Assembly: GCA_008363385.1 (NCBI GenBank)
Contig: RHKY01000016.1
Location: 1-64,000, forward strand
Source of the DNA: Acidobacteriota bacterium
Lineage (GTDB): Bacteria; Acidobacteriota; Thermoanaerobaculia; UBA5066
Length of the DNA: 64,000 nucleotides
Direction: 5' to 3'
Shown here: one piece after another, positions 17,876-29,275 of the stretch
How positions within the stretch are numbered: the first letter of the stretch is position 1
How the letters are laid out: every line of letters begins with the position of its first letter
Program-made: the position numbers and the translations under genes
Notes under the pieces: model-generated
Seen by the model: the letters and a program-made list of their open reading frames with translations, nothing else
What the model was told of the DNA's origin: nothing
The model's database searches: none

Positions 17876-18759
17876 GGCGTACCTCGCCGCGGGAGGACCG
17901 TCCGCGCGCGGGTGTCGTAGGCGTCGCCGGGCAGGAGGATGTGGACGGTCAGTCCGTGCACGCCGAGCGCGTCCTGGCCGCCGTCGCGCGCCGCGCGGGA
18001 GACCACTGCGTCCCGGGCGTCGAGGACCATGACCGCGCTCTGCCCGAGGACCTCGAACGTGCCGTCGGGGCGGAACCAGGCCGCGGTCGCCTCGTCGACG
18101 CCGACGCCCAGGAGCTCGGGGCACTCGAGGACGAGGGAGAGGAGGCGGTTCTGGCGCCCGCGCCTGAGGAAGTGCTGGTCGACGAGGACGCCTTCGGGGA
18201 GGAAGCCGAGGCCCTGAGACGTCTCGACGCAGCGCGCCGCCACGACGGAGAAGTCCCCCTCGCCCGTGATCATCACCTCGCTCTGGCAGGCCGTCCCCGC
18301 GGAGGTCCCGCCCACGACCGCGCCCGCGGCGAAGGCCGCGGCGATGGCGTCGCCGACCGGGGTGCCGAGGAGGGCGGTCGTGATCCGGATCTGGTCGCCT
18401 CCGCCGAAGAAGATGCCCTTCGCGTTCCGGGCGAGGGCGGCCCAGTCGGCGCGGTCGGCGTCGGCCCTCGTCCGCACGTCGAGGGAGACGGCCCGCGTGC
18501 AGCCGTACGTCTCGCGGAAGAGGCCCTCGTAGTACGCCGCGGCGTCGGGCTCGGAGGACGCGGTCGGGAGGGCCACGATCGGCGCGTCCTTCCCCCCGGC
18601 CAGCTCGATGAACTTCGACATCGCCTCCTGGGGCTTGTCGCCGCCGCCGATGAGGACGAGGTGACCCCGGCGGGCGGGGCCGCCCGCGAGCGCGGGGCCC
18701 GCGGCGGCCGCCAGGAGGAGCGATGCGAGGACGGCGGCGGCGACTCGGGTTCGGGCCAA
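17872..18759 (-). CDS. Exported cyanophycinase-like serine peptidase (S51)
   Basis: 295 residues with a signal peptide (ALAGGPA near residue 28). The S51 fold is supported by GHLVLIGGGDKP at the start of the mature protein, FFGGGDQIRIT, the nucleophile elbow GGTSAGT near residue 150, and VDQHFLRRGRQNRLLSLV, the conserved His region of cyanophycinases. The family cuts the beta-Asp-Arg polymer cyanophycin into dipeptides; exported versions (CphE type) work on external polymer. It is overlapped by CapA downstream and lies 72 bases after the TonB receptor, so receptor-cyanophycinase-CapA is probably one operon under the upstream GntR gene. Confidence 0.88.
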   Translation of the reverse strand: MARTRVAAAVLASLLLAAAAGPALAGGPARRGHLVLIGGGDKPQEAMSKFIELAGGKDAPIVALPTASSEPDAAAYYEGLFRETYGCTRAVSLDVRTRADADRADWAALARNAKGIFFGGGDQIRITTALLGTPVGDAIAAAFAAGAVVGGTSAGTACQSEVMITGEGDFSVVAARCVETSQGLGFLPEGVLVDQHFLRRGRQNRLLSLVLECPELLGVGVDEATAAWFRPDGTFEVLGQSAVMVLDARDAVVSRAARDGGQDALGVHGLTVHILLPGDAYDTRARTVLPRRGTP

Positions 18760-18831
18760 GGAGCCTCCTGGAGGGAGCGCGGGGGCGGCCCGAGGGCCGC
18801 CCCCGGGGAGGACGCGAGCGGCGGGGAGGCG

Positions 18832-21582
18832 CTAGAACGTGAACCTCGCCCCGAGCCGGAGCTGGCGGGGCGACTCGATGCTGAGGGCTTCGCCGTAGGA
18901 GGCGGACCTCGTCCACCCGCTGCTGCGGTACCGGCCGTAGTAGTTCTCGACGGTCAGCGTCTTGCCGGTGTTCAGGAGGTTGAAGCACTCCAGGGAGAGC
19001 TCGAGGCGCGTGGTGCCCGCTACCTTCGTCCCCCAGGCGAGGCGGACGTCGACGATGTTCCGGGCGTCGAGCTTCTGCGAGCCGCGCTCGGTCAGGAAGA
19101 CGTCGCGGCCCGAGTAGTAGTTCCCGTCGAGGAACGAGCGGACGTCCCCGTAGGGCGTCCAGTAGGCGCCCGAGAGGTAGGTGTACTGCCCGCTGGCGAC
19201 GAAGCCGAAGGGGAGGTCGACGGCGCCGGAGAGCTTGAACTCCCACTCGTTGAACGAGGAGTCCATCCGGCCGTCGGCGTTGACCAGGCCGTTCCGGTCC
19301 TCGAGCTCGGGCGCGTAGCCGTTGTTCTTCAGGACGTTGCCCTGGAGGTCCGTCCAGACGAGGGACGACCGCAGCTGCCAGCCGTCCCCGTAGCGCTTGT
19401 CGAAGCGGAGGACCACGGAGTCGTAGTCGCGGTAGCCGGGGTTCTCCGTCGTCAGGACCCAGACGGGGTCTCCGTCCAGGGTCCAGACCTCCAGGTCGCC
19501 GCCCTCGATCGGGTTCGGGATGCCGGTGACGGGCTCGTAGGCGGTGTTCGTGTTGACGAGCCCCATGAGGCTGCGGAAACGGCGGTTCACGTAGTCGGCC
19601 GCGACGGCCATGTCCTTTCCGAGCTGGTACTCGACCGTGAAGAGCGTCTCGTCCACGTACGGGTGCGAGACGTCCCCGATGGGGGCTTCGTCCGGGACGG
19701 AGGTCTCGCAGCCGCCCCACTCCGAGCCGTCCCAGTAGCAGTCGCCGTCCGGGACCGAGGCGTGACCGGAGATCTCGCGGTCGTAGAGCCACGTGTACAT
19801 GGACGAGTGGTAGCGGCCCCAGTGCCCCTTGACCGCGAGCGTGGCGTTCCCGAGGACGTCCCAGGCGAAGCCGACGCGCGGGTCGACGAAGTCGACCTCG
19901 TAGACGTCCGGGTTGCCGAAGCCGTCCCTCCAGCCCGCCCGGTACCCGGTGTACCGGAGGCCGGCGTTGACCGTCACCCGGTCGAGCCGCATCGAGTCCT
20001 GGGCGTAGAACGTGAAGCCCTCGTGCTCGGCGTGCACCTCGTACTCGCCGTAGCCCGTGGAGCGCTCGTACCACCCGCAGGTCGGGTCGGCGAGGTAGCT
20101 GGCGATCTGCTCCTCCTCGGTGTCGCCCGGGCAGAGGGTCGAGTCGTCGTAGTAGCTGAAGCCGCCGTTGCGGCGCCACTCGTCGGTCGTGGAGGCCTTC
20201 TCGTACAGGGCGCCGAACTTGAACGAGTGCGAGTCGCGCTTCCCGAACAGCCCGTCGACGAAGAGGCTCCAGCTGGCGTCACCGGTCACGAGGTGCCGGT
20301 GGGAGAGGTTCTGCAGCTTGGCGTTGACGAGGTTGTAGTCGGTGAGGCCGTACTCGTCGTCGTGGCCGGGGGTGCCCGTCCCGTTGTACGGCAGGTAGTC
20401 GTCGTTGCCGTCGTAGCCGGTGACCTTGAGGTTGACGAAGCTCGTCGAGCCGAGGATCGACTCCCAGTTCACCGAGAACGAGGCGCCCGGGCCGTCCTGC
20501 TTCTGCGTCGCCTCGGGGAACGTGTACGCGTCGATGCCGCGCCGCTCGTTCGTCACGGAGTCGTACTCGCCCATGGCGAAGAACCGGTTCTTCTCGCCGA
20601 GCTGGTAGGTCAGCTTGCCGAGGAAGCGCGGGATCTCCCGGTCGGACGTGTCCCGGGCGCCGACCGGGGTCGAGACCTGGTGCCAGTACTCGGCGCTCGC
20701 GAAGAACCAGAGCCGGTCCTTGACGACCGGGCCGCCGATGCTGAGCGCGTAGTCCTCGAACTCGAAGGTCTCGTCCTCCGTGTCGGGCGAGTTGTCCGAG
20801 GTGAACGAGTCGGGCTGGAAGTAGGCCTCCAGCGCCCCCTTGAAGTCGTTGCCGCCCGACTTCGTGACGCCGTTGATGACGCCGCCGGTGTAGCCGCCGT
20901 ACTCGGCGTTGGCGCCCAGGCCGGTGATCTGGATCTCCTCCATCCACTGGATGCTCGGGAGGACCCAGTGCGCGCCCGAGCCGGTGTCGGCGACGTTGAC
21001 GCCGTCGAGGGTGAAGGCGTTCTGGCTCTCCGTCGTCCCGCCGTAGGCGAGGATCGCGCTCCCGCTCGTCCCGGTGTCGGCGTTGACGCCGGGGGCCGTC
21101 GTGATGACCTGGTAGTAGTTGCGCGGCACGGCCTGCTTGGTGATGTAGTCGCCGCCGAAGGTCGTCGCGACGCTGTTCTGGACGACGCTGACGACGGGCG
21201 CCTCGCCCGTGACGACCACCTCGGTCTTCACGGACTCCAGCTGCAGGGTCAGGTCGACGGCGATCGACGAGCCGAGGCCGACACGGACGTTGGTCCGCTG
21301 GACCGTCTTGAAGCCCGAGAGCGCCGCGGAGACGGAGTAGCTGCCGGGGGGGAGGGCGGGGAAGCGGTAGACGCCGCCCGCGTCGGTGACGGTCGTCATC
21401 GTCCCTCGGACGAGGGCCGGGGAGGCGGCGGTGACGGTGACGCCCGGGAGGGCCCCTCCCTGCTCGTCCTTCACGGCGCCCTGGATCCGTCCCGTGACGC
21501 TCCCCTGGGCCAGGGCCGGACCCGCCGTCGCCAGCACGAGCAGCAGGGCGAGCGCGACCGCGATCGAGTGCTTCCTTGCCAT
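18832..21582 (-). CDS. TonB-dependent outer-membrane receptor, Oar-like
   Basis: 916 residues from ATG 21582, with AAGGAG upstream in the message. A signal peptide ends in ALAQG. Residues ~30-112 are a carboxypeptidase-regulatory-like domain (GRIQGAVKDEQGGALPGVTVTA ... PPGSYSVSAALSGFKT). The plug follows (about 120-240, with LDGVNVADTGSG and INGVTKSGGNDFKG). The rest is a long barrel with many aromatic strands, ending in RLGARFTF with the usual terminal Phe. Such receptors take up large ligands using TonB energy. I do not see TonB, ExbB or ExbD nearby. Its operon with cyanophycinase suggests a peptide or polymer-fragment ligand, by inference. Confidence 0.92.
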   Translation of the reverse strand: MARKHSIAVALALLLVLATAGPALAQGSVTGRIQGAVKDEQGGALPGVTVTAASPALVRGTMTTVTDAGGVYRFPALPPGSYSVSAALSGFKTVQRTNVRVGLGSSIAVDLTLQLESVKTEVVVTGEAPVVSVVQNSVATTFGGDYITKQAVPRNYYQVITTAPGVNADTGTSGSAILAYGGTTESQNAFTLDGVNVADTGSGAHWVLPSIQWMEEIQITGLGANAEYGGYTGGVINGVTKSGGNDFKGALEAYFQPDSFTSDNSPDTEDETFEFEDYALSIGGPVVKDRLWFFASAEYWHQVSTPVGARDTSDREIPRFLGKLTYQLGEKNRFFAMGEYDSVTNERRGIDAYTFPEATQKQDGPGASFSVNWESILGSTSFVNLKVTGYDGNDDYLPYNGTGTPGHDDEYGLTDYNLVNAKLQNLSHRHLVTGDASWSLFVDGLFGKRDSHSFKFGALYEKASTTDEWRRNGGFSYYDDSTLCPGDTEEEQIASYLADPTCGWYERSTGYGEYEVHAEHEGFTFYAQDSMRLDRVTVNAGLRYTGYRAGWRDGFGNPDVYEVDFVDPRVGFAWDVLGNATLAVKGHWGRYHSSMYTWLYDREISGHASVPDGDCYWDGSEWGGCETSVPDEAPIGDVSHPYVDETLFTVEYQLGKDMAVAADYVNRRFRSLMGLVNTNTAYEPVTGIPNPIEGGDLEVWTLDGDPVWVLTTENPGYRDYDSVVLRFDKRYGDGWQLRSSLVWTDLQGNVLKNNGYAPELEDRNGLVNADGRMDSSFNEWEFKLSGAVDLPFGFVASGQYTYLSGAYWTPYGDVRSFLDGNYYSGRDVFLTERGSQKLDARNIVDVRLAWGTKVAGTTRLELSLECFNLLNTGKTLTVENYYGRYRSSGWTRSASYGEALSIESPRQLRLGARFTF

Positions 21583-21695
21583 GTGATCTCCTTCTCCGGG
21601 GTACCGGATGCGGCGGCGCCCCGCGTTCGAGGTGAGAGGGACCGAGGGCTGGGGGCCTGGGTCGGGAGGGCCTGGCCGCGGGTCCGCGGGTGCGC

Positions 21696-22382
21696 TCACG
21701 GGGCGCGCCTCATGGCGGCCAGGAGGCTCCGTCCGGCCGCCTCGACGTGCCGCCGCGCGGCGGCCTCGGCGCGCTCCGGGTCGTGTGCGGCGAGGGAGGC
21801 GAGCAGCTCGGCGTGCTCCTCGGCGTCGGGGTCCTGCCGCTCCGGAGGCGAGGTGGCGGCGGTCCCCGGGACGTTGCTCCAGAGCATCGTCGGGAAGGCG
21901 GCCCAGAAGCTGCCGAGCGTGCGTGCGAGGAGCGGGCGGCGCGACGCGGCGACGATCGTCTCGTGGAAGCGACGGTTCAGGTCGCGGTACTCCTTCAGAC
22001 GCCCCGGGATCTCGCAAGCGAGCATGCGGTCCTGGAGCGACCCGAGCTCGGCGAGCTCGCCGGCGGTGATCTCCCGCGCGGCGTGCCGGGCGGCCATCGG
22101 CTCGAGGACGGCGCGGATCGCGTAGAGGTCCTCTGCGTCCTCGAAGGAGAGCGAGACGACCCGGATCCCGCGGTAGGGGACGTGCTCGAGGAGCCCCTCG
22201 GCGACCAGCTGCTTGAGGGCCTCCCGCACCGGCGTCTGGCTGACCCCTTCCTCGCGCGCCACGCTCTCCTGGCGCAGCCAGTCCCCGGGCTTGCGGCGTC
22301 CGTCGAGGATCTCCGAGCGGAGGCGGTCCGCCACCCACTGGCGCAACTGTCGGTGCTTCTCGATTCCTGCGCGTCCGACCAT
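21696..22382 (-). CDS. GntR-family (FadR/FCD) transcriptional regulator
   Basis: 228 residues from ATG 22382. The N-terminal winged HTH (about residues 30-75) contains GDWLRQESVAREEGVSQTPVREALKQLVAEGLL, a standard GntR pattern. The C-terminal ligand domain (about 85-220) is the all-helical FCD type with the metal-binding-like AIRAVLEPMAARHAA, RDLNRRFHETIV and EEHAELLASL helices. FCD regulators sense small carboxylic acids or amino-acid derivatives. It precedes the TonB-receptor operon on the same strand, 113 bases away, so it is the obvious candidate regulator of that operon. An AT-rich imperfect palindrome just upstream may be its own operator. Confidence 0.92.
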   Translation of the reverse strand: MVGRAGIEKHRQLRQWVADRLRSEILDGRRKPGDWLRQESVAREEGVSQTPVREALKQLVAEGLLEHVPYRGIRVVSLSFEDAEDLYAIRAVLEPMAARHAAREITAGELAELGSLQDRMLACEIPGRLKEYRDLNRRFHETIVAASRRPLLARTLGSFWAAFPTMLWSNVPGTAATSPPERQDPDAEEHAELLASLAAHDPERAEAAARRHVEAAGRSLLAAMRRAP

Positions 22383-22389
22383 GCGCGAT

Positions 22390-22405
22390 ACATTATATAT
22401 AGTGT
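22390..22405 (-). promoter_or_regulatory. AT-rich palindrome/-10 region upstream of GntR gene
   Basis: ACATTATATATAGTGT is an imperfect 16-base palindrome with two mismatches. Read on the minus strand it contains TATAAT eight bases before ATG 22382 would be reached from its 3' edge. It is one of the most AT-rich spots in the window. It may be both -10 box and operator; if it is a -10 box, the leader is very short. Confidence 0.4.
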
Positions 22406-22627
22406 TTCGAAGTCTCGGCTAGCGCTGTAACTTGAACCGGAAAAGCAACTTACGCGCGCGTCCGCGAGTTTTGACCGGCGCTGCCGCCCGAGGCCACTCT
22501 CGACCGATCCGCGCTTCGCGGGGCTCCGGCCCTCGCGCCGAACGCGTCCCCGGCCGCGCCGGGGACGGCGAGGGGCGTCGCGAGGCCCGGCGTATCCTGA
22601 CGATCGAGTAGGCGGCGAGACCGGCCG

Positions 22628-23902
22628 ATGCGGAAGCTGACGGCGGAAGAGAGGTGCGGGCTCCTGCTCGAGATGTCGCGCCGGAGCCGCGGCACCCTCG
22701 ACCTCGAGGAGACGCTCGGCCGGCTGCTCGACTCGGCCGGCGCCGTCGTCGAGTACGACGCGGCGGGCGTCTTCGCGCTGGCCGACGACCTCTACCCGGT
22801 CCGGGCGCGCCCGGAAGGGAAGATCGCGGGCGTCGTGAGGCGGGGCTTCCTCGTCCGCCCGGTCTCCGAGGACGCGATGCTCCGCTCCGGGGCGGGCATC
22901 GTCGGGGCCGCCATCGCCTCCGGCGAGACGGTCGCGGTGCCCGACGTCCGGCTCGACCCCCGGTACGTCGTCGGGCGCGAGGAGACGCTCTCGGAGGTCG
23001 CGGTGCCGATCCGCGTCGACGGCCGGACGATCGCGGCGCTCAACATGGAGTTCGACCGGGTCGCGGCCTTCGACGAGAGGGACGTCGAGCTGCTGGAGTT
23101 CCTGGCCGAGGCGGCGGCCCTGGCGATCGAGAAGGCGATGCTCCACCGGCACCTCCTCGACCGCGAGCAGCTCGAGGCGCAGCTGAGGATCGCGCGGGAC
23201 GTGCAGGTGGGGCTCCTCCCGCGGGCCGCGCCGCGGGTGGAGGGCTACGACGTCGCCGCGGTCTGCCTGCCGAGCCTGGAGCTGGGCGGCGACTGCTACG
23301 ACTTCTTCCCTCTCGCGGGGGGCCGCCTCGGGTTCGTCATCGGCGACGTGGCGGGGAAGGGCGTCCCCGCCGCCCTGACGATGGCGACGTTCCGGGCGCT
23401 GCTCCGGGCGCGGCGCGAGACGGGGCCGGGGCTCTCCGGGACGATGGAGGCGGTGAGCCGCCTCCTCCGCGAGTCGTCGGGGCCGCGGTCGTTCGTGACC
23501 GCGGTCTTCGCCGCCCTCGAGCCCGCGACGGGGCGGCTCGACTACGTCGGCGCCGGGCACCCGCCGGGCGTCGTCACGCGGGCGGACGGGAGGACCGAGG
23601 AGCTCTCGAACTGCGGGCCGGTGCTGGGGGTCTTCGACGAGGCGGCGTACGTGGAGCGGAGCACGACGCTCCACCCCGGCGACCAGGTGATGCTCTACAC
23701 GGACGGGCTCGTCGAGGAGCGGAACGCAGCGGGGGAGCAGTTCGGGATCGAGAGGGTCCGCGCGGTCCTGGGGGCGACGCTGAGCCGCCCGGCGGCCGAG
23801 GTCGCCGAGGAGCTCGTCCGGGAGGTCCGCGGCTTCTGCGCCTCGCCGCAGCTCGCCGACGACCTGACGCTCGTCCTCCTCCGCCGGATGCCGACCGCGT
23901 AG
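22628..23902 (+). CDS. GAF-domain SpoIIE/RsbU-type PP2C protein phosphatase
   Basis: 424 residues. A GAF domain spans about 10-170 (LDLEETLGRLLDSAGAVVEYDAAGVF, VPDVRLDPRYV, EVAVPIRVDGRTIAALNMEF). A short helical linker with the RsbU-like LRIARDVQVGLLPRAAP follows, then the PP2C catalytic domain (about 210-420) with the metal motifs GGDCYDFF, GDVAGKGVPAAL and ADDLTLVLL. Such proteins dephosphorylate anti-sigma-factor antagonists or STAS-type targets in response to a signal at the GAF domain. It has no transmembrane segment. No partner kinase lies next to it; the STAS protein at 29320 is a distant possibility only. It is divergent from the GntR gene. Confidence 0.9.
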   Translation: MRKLTAEERCGLLLEMSRRSRGTLDLEETLGRLLDSAGAVVEYDAAGVFALADDLYPVRARPEGKIAGVVRRGFLVRPVSEDAMLRSGAGIVGAAIASGETVAVPDVRLDPRYVVGREETLSEVAVPIRVDGRTIAALNMEFDRVAAFDERDVELLEFLAEAAALAIEKAMLHRHLLDREQLEAQLRIARDVQVGLLPRAAPRVEGYDVAAVCLPSLELGGDCYDFFPLAGGRLGFVIGDVAGKGVPAALTMATFRALLRARRETGPGLSGTMEAVSRLLRESSGPRSFVTAVFAALEPATGRLDYVGAGHPPGVVTRADGRTEELSNCGPVLGVFDEAAYVERSTTLHPGDQVMLYTDGLVEERNAAGEQFGIERVRAVLGATLSRPAAEVAEELVREVRGFCASPQLADDLTLVLLRRMPTA

Positions 23903-23957
23903 GCCGGGTTGCCCGGCGTCCCCCGGGGTGCGAACCTCGCCCGGCGGAGGAGACGCC

Positions 23958-24950
23958 ATGAAGGTCCTCGTCACGGGAGGCGCCGGCTACATCGGGGCGC
24001 ACGTGGCCCGCGCGCTCTCGGCCCGGGGCCACGAGCCGGTCGTGGTCGACGACTTCCGGAGGAGCCGCCGCGGTCGCGCCGAGGGGCTCCCGCTCGAGGA
24101 TGTCCCGCTCGAGGACACCGCCGCGCTCGCGGCCGTCTTCGAGCGCCACGAGCCGGACGGGGTCGTCCACCTCGGGGGCTACATCAGCGTCGGCGAGTCG
24201 GTCCGCGAGCCGGCCCTCTACTGGGGGAACAACCTGGGCGCGGGGGCGAGCCTCCTCCTCGCGGCCTCCCGGCGCCCGCCGCGCGTCGTCCTCTTCTCCT
24301 CGACCGCGGCCGTCTACGGGAACGCCGAGGCGCTGCCGATCCCGGAGACGGCCCCGCGCCTCCCGGTCAACCCGTACGGCGCGAGCAAGCTCGCCTTCGA
24401 GACGCTCCTCCGGACGGCGGGCGAGGCCCACGGCTACCGGACGGCCGCGCTCCGGTACTTCAACGCCTCCGGGGCGCACGTCGAGTGGGGCGTCGGCGAG
24501 GAGCACGAGCCGGAGGAGCACCTGATCCCCCGCGTCGTCCGGCTCCTGTCGTCGGGGAGGAAGGTCACGCTCTACGGCGACGACTACCCGACGCCGGACG
24601 GGACCTGCGTCCGCGACTACGTCCACGTCGACGACCTGGCGAGCGCGCACGTCGCCGTCCTCGAGGGCGACCACCTGCCCCCGCACGTCGCCTTCAACGT
24701 CGGGACGGGACGGGGGTTCTCCGTGCGCGAGGTGATCGAGGAGGTCGCGCGCCAGCTCGGCGCCGCGCCGGAGGTGGAGGTCCTGCCCCGGCGTCCCGGC
24801 GACCCGCCGGCCCTCGTCGCCGACCCGTCGGCCCTGCGGGCCGCGGTGAGGTGGGAGCCCGTCCGCTCGGACCTCGCCGGGATCGTCGCCTCGGCGATCG
24901 CCTGGGAGAGGGTCCGGGAAGGGCGCTCCCCGTCGACCGGCCCGCGCTAG
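23958..24950 (+). CDS. galE: UDP-glucose 4-epimerase
   Basis: 330 residues, normal for GalE. ATG 23958 has GGAGGAG upstream. The NAD-binding GGAGYIGAH is at the N-terminus; the SDR active site shows LFSSTAAVYG (Ser) and VNPYGASK (YxxxK). DGTCVRDYVHVDDLASAH and FNVGTGRGFSV are typical GalE segments. It interconverts UDP-glucose and UDP-galactose in the cytoplasm. One unusual point is the EWGVGEEHEPEEHLIPRVV stretch in place of the more usual GEDHxPETHLIP. It converges with rfbD across a short perfect palindrome. Confidence 0.93.
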   Translation: MKVLVTGGAGYIGAHVARALSARGHEPVVVDDFRRSRRGRAEGLPLEDVPLEDTAALAAVFERHEPDGVVHLGGYISVGESVREPALYWGNNLGAGASLLLAASRRPPRVVLFSSTAAVYGNAEALPIPETAPRLPVNPYGASKLAFETLLRTAGEAHGYRTAALRYFNASGAHVEWGVGEEHEPEEHLIPRVVRLLSSGRKVTLYGDDYPTPDGTCVRDYVHVDDLASAHVAVLEGDHLPPHVAFNVGTGRGFSVREVIEEVARQLGAAPEVEVLPRRPGDPPALVADPSALRAAVRWEPVRSDLAGIVASAIAWERVREGRSPSTGPR

Positions 24951-24956
24951 CGCGGG
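24941..24956. terminator. Palindrome between convergent galE and rfbD
   Basis: CCCGCGCTAGCGCGGG is a perfect 16-base palindrome spanning the galE stop codon and lying 14 bases from the rfbD stop. It can form a six-pair GC stem with a CTAG loop in either direction, so a bidirectional terminator is plausible. No T-run follows. Confidence 0.45.
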
Positions 24957-24969
24957 TCGCGGCGCCGGG

Positions 24970-25857
24970 TCAGACGATCTGCGTCAGGACGTGGTCGAGG
25001 CCGGACTCCCACGAGGGGAGGACGAGGCCGAAGGTCCGCCTCAGGCGCGTCGTGGCGAGGCGGGAGTTGGCGGGGCGTCGCGCCGGCACCGGGTAGGCCG
25101 AGGTCGGGATCGGGCGGATGGCCTCGGGCGAGAGCTTCAGGTCGCGCCCGAGGGCGCGGGCGCCGCGGACGACCGCCTGCGCGAAGGCGTGCCACGAGGT
25201 CTCGCCAGAGGCCACGAGGTGGTAGAGGCCGCCCGGCAGCTCGGCCGCGGGGCGCCGGGCCGCCTGCGCCAGGACGTGCGCCGTGACGTCGGCGATGAGC
25301 GCGGCGGTCGTCGGGGCGCCGACCTGGTCCGAGACGACGTCCAGGGTCTCGCGCTCGGCGGCGAGGCGGAGGATCGTCTTCACGAAGTTGTGGCCGACCG
25401 CGGCGAAGACCCAGCTGGTCCGGAAGGTGTAGTGCCGGGCGCCGCTCGCCGCGAGCGCCTCCTCGCCGTCGCGCTTCGTGGCGCCGTAGACGCTGACGGG
25501 GCAGGTGGGGTCGTCCTCGGCGTAGGGTCCGTCCTTCGTCCCGTCGAAGACGTAGTCGGTGGAGTAGTGGACGACCGTCGCCCCCAGCCGGCGGGCCGCC
25601 TCGCCGATCAGCCCCGGGGCGACCGCGTTGATCGCCCGCGCCTTCTCCGGCTCGGACTCGGCCCGGTCGACCGCCGTGTAGGCTGCCGCGTTGACGACGA
25701 CCTCCGGCCGGGCGTCCTCGATCGTGCGGCGGATCGAGGCGGGGTCCGCGAGGTCGCACTCGGGGTAGTCGACCGGGACGACCTCGCCCAGGACGGCGAG
25801 GGCCCGCTGGAGCTCGAAGCCGACCTGTCCTCCCTTGCCGACCAGGAGGACCCTCAC
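24970..25857 (-). CDS. rfbD: dTDP-4-dehydrorhamnose reductase
   Basis: 295 residues from GTG 25857, overlapping the rfbB stop by four bases. It is an SDR/NmrA-like protein with [11 protein letters not shown] for the nucleotide, [22 protein letters not shown] and the YGATKRDGE active site (YxxxK), plus RTSWVF, all RfbD/RmlD signatures. It reduces dTDP-4-keto-L-rhamnose with NAD(P)H as the last step of dTDP-L-rhamnose synthesis. RfbA and RfbC are not in the window. The product would feed lipopolysaccharide or exopolysaccharide assembly. Confidence 0.92.
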   Translation of the reverse strand: MRVLLVGKGGQVGFELQRALAVLGEVVPVDYPECDLADPASIRRTIEDARPEVVVNAAAYTAVDRAESEPEKARAINAVAPGLIGEAARRLGATVVHYSTDYVFDGTKDGPYAEDDPTCPVSVYGATKRDGEEALAASGARHYTFRTSWVFAAVGHNFVKTILRLAAERETLDVVSDQVGAPTTAALIADVTAHVLAQAARRPAAELPGGLYHLVASGETSWHAFAQAVVRGARALGRDLKLSPEAIRPIPTSAYPVPARRPANSRLATTRLRRTFGLVLPSWESGLDHVLTQIV

Positions 25858-26921
25858 GCCCGCCCCCGCTCCCCGTAGTTCTTCTCGACCCAGTCGCGGT
25901 AGGCGCCGCTCTGGACGTCGGCGACCCAGTCCTGGTGGTCGAGGTACCAGCGGACCGTCTTCCGGATCCCCGTCTCGAACGTCTCCGCGGGCCGCCAGCC
26001 GAGCTCGCGCTCGACCTTCCTCGCGTCGATGGCGTAGCGGCGGTCGTGCCCGGGCCGGTCCTTGACGAACGTGATCAGCCGCTCGCGGGGACCGGCGGCG
26101 TCGGGCACCAGCTCGTCCAGGAGGCCGCAGATCGTCCTCACGATGACGAGGTTCGGCATCTCGTTCCATCCGCCGACGTTGTACGTCTCTCCGAGGCGCC
26201 CCGAGGCGAGCACCCGCCGGATCGCCGCGCAGTGGTCTCCCACGTAGAGCCAGTCGCGGACGTTCATCCCGTCGCCGTAGATCGGCAGGGCCTTGCCGGC
26301 CAGCGCGTTGGCGATGACGAGGGGGATCAGCTTCTCGGGGAACTGGTAAGGGCCGTAGTTGTTCGAGCAGTTCGTGGTCAGCGTCGGCAGGCCGTACGTG
26401 TGGTGGTAGGCCCGGACGAGGTGGTCCGAGGCGGCCTTGGAGGCCGAGTAGGGGCTGTTGGGCTGGTAGGCGTTCGTCTCGGCGAACGGGGGGTCGTCCG
26501 GGCCGAGCGAGCCGTAGACCTCGTCGGTGGAGACGTGCAGGAAGCGGAACCGCTCCCGGGCCGGCCCGTCCAGCGCGCCCCACCAGGCGCGCACGGCCTC
26601 CAGCAGCGTGAACGTCCCCTGGACGTTCGTCCGCATGAACTCGCCGGGGCCGTGGATGGAGCGGTCGACGTGCGACTCGGCGGCGAAGTGGACGATCGCC
26701 TCGGGGCGGTACTCGGCCAGGAGGAGGTCCAGGAGCGCCCGGTCGCAGACGTCCCCGCGGACGAAGACGTGGCGGGAGTCCCCCTCGACGGAAGCCAGGT
26801 TCTCGAGGTTCCCGGCGTACGTGAGCTTGTCCAGGTTCACGACGGGCGTCCCGGCCGAGGCCAGCCAGTCGAGGACGAAGTTGGCGCCGATGAACCCGGC
26901 GCCGCCGGTGACGAGTATCAA
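25854..26921 (-). CDS. rfbB: dTDP-glucose 4,6-dehydratase
   Basis: 355 residues, standard length. The start is TTG 26921: the family begins (M)[11 protein letters not shown], and an AAGGGGG ribosome binding site lies about six bases upstream of that TTG, whereas no ATG or GTG is positioned correctly. Key motifs are [31 protein letters not shown] (catalytic Thr-Asp-Glu), YSASKAASD (YxxxK) and [11 protein letters not shown]. It converts dTDP-glucose to the 4-keto-6-deoxy intermediate. It is the first gene of a two-gene unit with rfbD. Confidence 0.93.
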   Translation of the reverse strand: MILVTGGAGFIGANFVLDWLASAGTPVVNLDKLTYAGNLENLASVEGDSRHVFVRGDVCDRALLDLLLAEYRPEAIVHFAAESHVDRSIHGPGEFMRTNVQGTFTLLEAVRAWWGALDGPARERFRFLHVSTDEVYGSLGPDDPPFAETNAYQPNSPYSASKAASDHLVRAYHHTYGLPTLTTNCSNNYGPYQFPEKLIPLVIANALAGKALPIYGDGMNVRDWLYVGDHCAAIRRVLASGRLGETYNVGGWNEMPNLVIVRTICGLLDELVPDAAGPRERLITFVKDRPGHDRRYAIDARKVERELGWRPAETFETGIRKTVRWYLDHQDWVADVQSGAYRDWVEKNYGERGRA

Positions 26922-27062
26922 GCAGGCCCCCTTGCGGATCCGTGGAGTCCGGGAACGAGGTCCGGGCGCGGAGTGTAGCCGGAGGCGGGCGGGGACGTTC
27001 GGTCGGGCCTGCCCGGCGGGAGGCGGAGCGGCGGCGGGCGCCGTTGGATAAGCTCTTGGGCG

Positions 27063-29138
<2,076 letters not shown>

Positions 29139-29144
29139 GCCAGG

Positions 29145-29191
29145 TGCCAGCCCGCTGGCAGTGCCAGCCGGTTGGCGCCAGCCCGCTGGCA
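29145..29191. promoter_or_regulatory. Three palindromes: probable activator binding sites (UAS)
   Basis: Three 16-base dyads occupy 29145-29160 (TGCCAGCCCGCTGGCA), 29162-29177 (TGCCAGCCGGTTGGCG) and 29176-29191 (CGCCAGCCCGCTGGCA); the last two share two bases. They start six bases after the activator stop codon. The centre of the array lies about 110 bases upstream of the sigma54-like -24 element, the usual place for enhancer sites of bacterial enhancer-binding proteins. Confidence 0.65.
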
Positions 29192-29205
29192 CCCGTGCTC
29201 GAGCG

Positions 29206-29220
29206 GCCACGTTCCGTGGC
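29206..29220. promoter_or_regulatory. Fourth dyad between UAS array and sigma54 promoter
   Basis: GCCACG-TTC-CGTGGC has perfect six-base arms. It resembles the half-sites of the upstream array (GCCA...TGGC) but with different spacing. It may be a weaker site for the same activator or for another regulator. Confidence 0.4.
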
Positions 29221-29275
29221 ATCCATCTCACTCTAGACGAGTCACTTCTGGCATTCAGGCTCCGGCGTCGTGGGC

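Noticed and set aside
29221-29265. Other TGGCA stretches (29218, 29250) as sigma54 -24 elements
   Set aside because: Neither has a GC doublet ten bases after the GG doublet.
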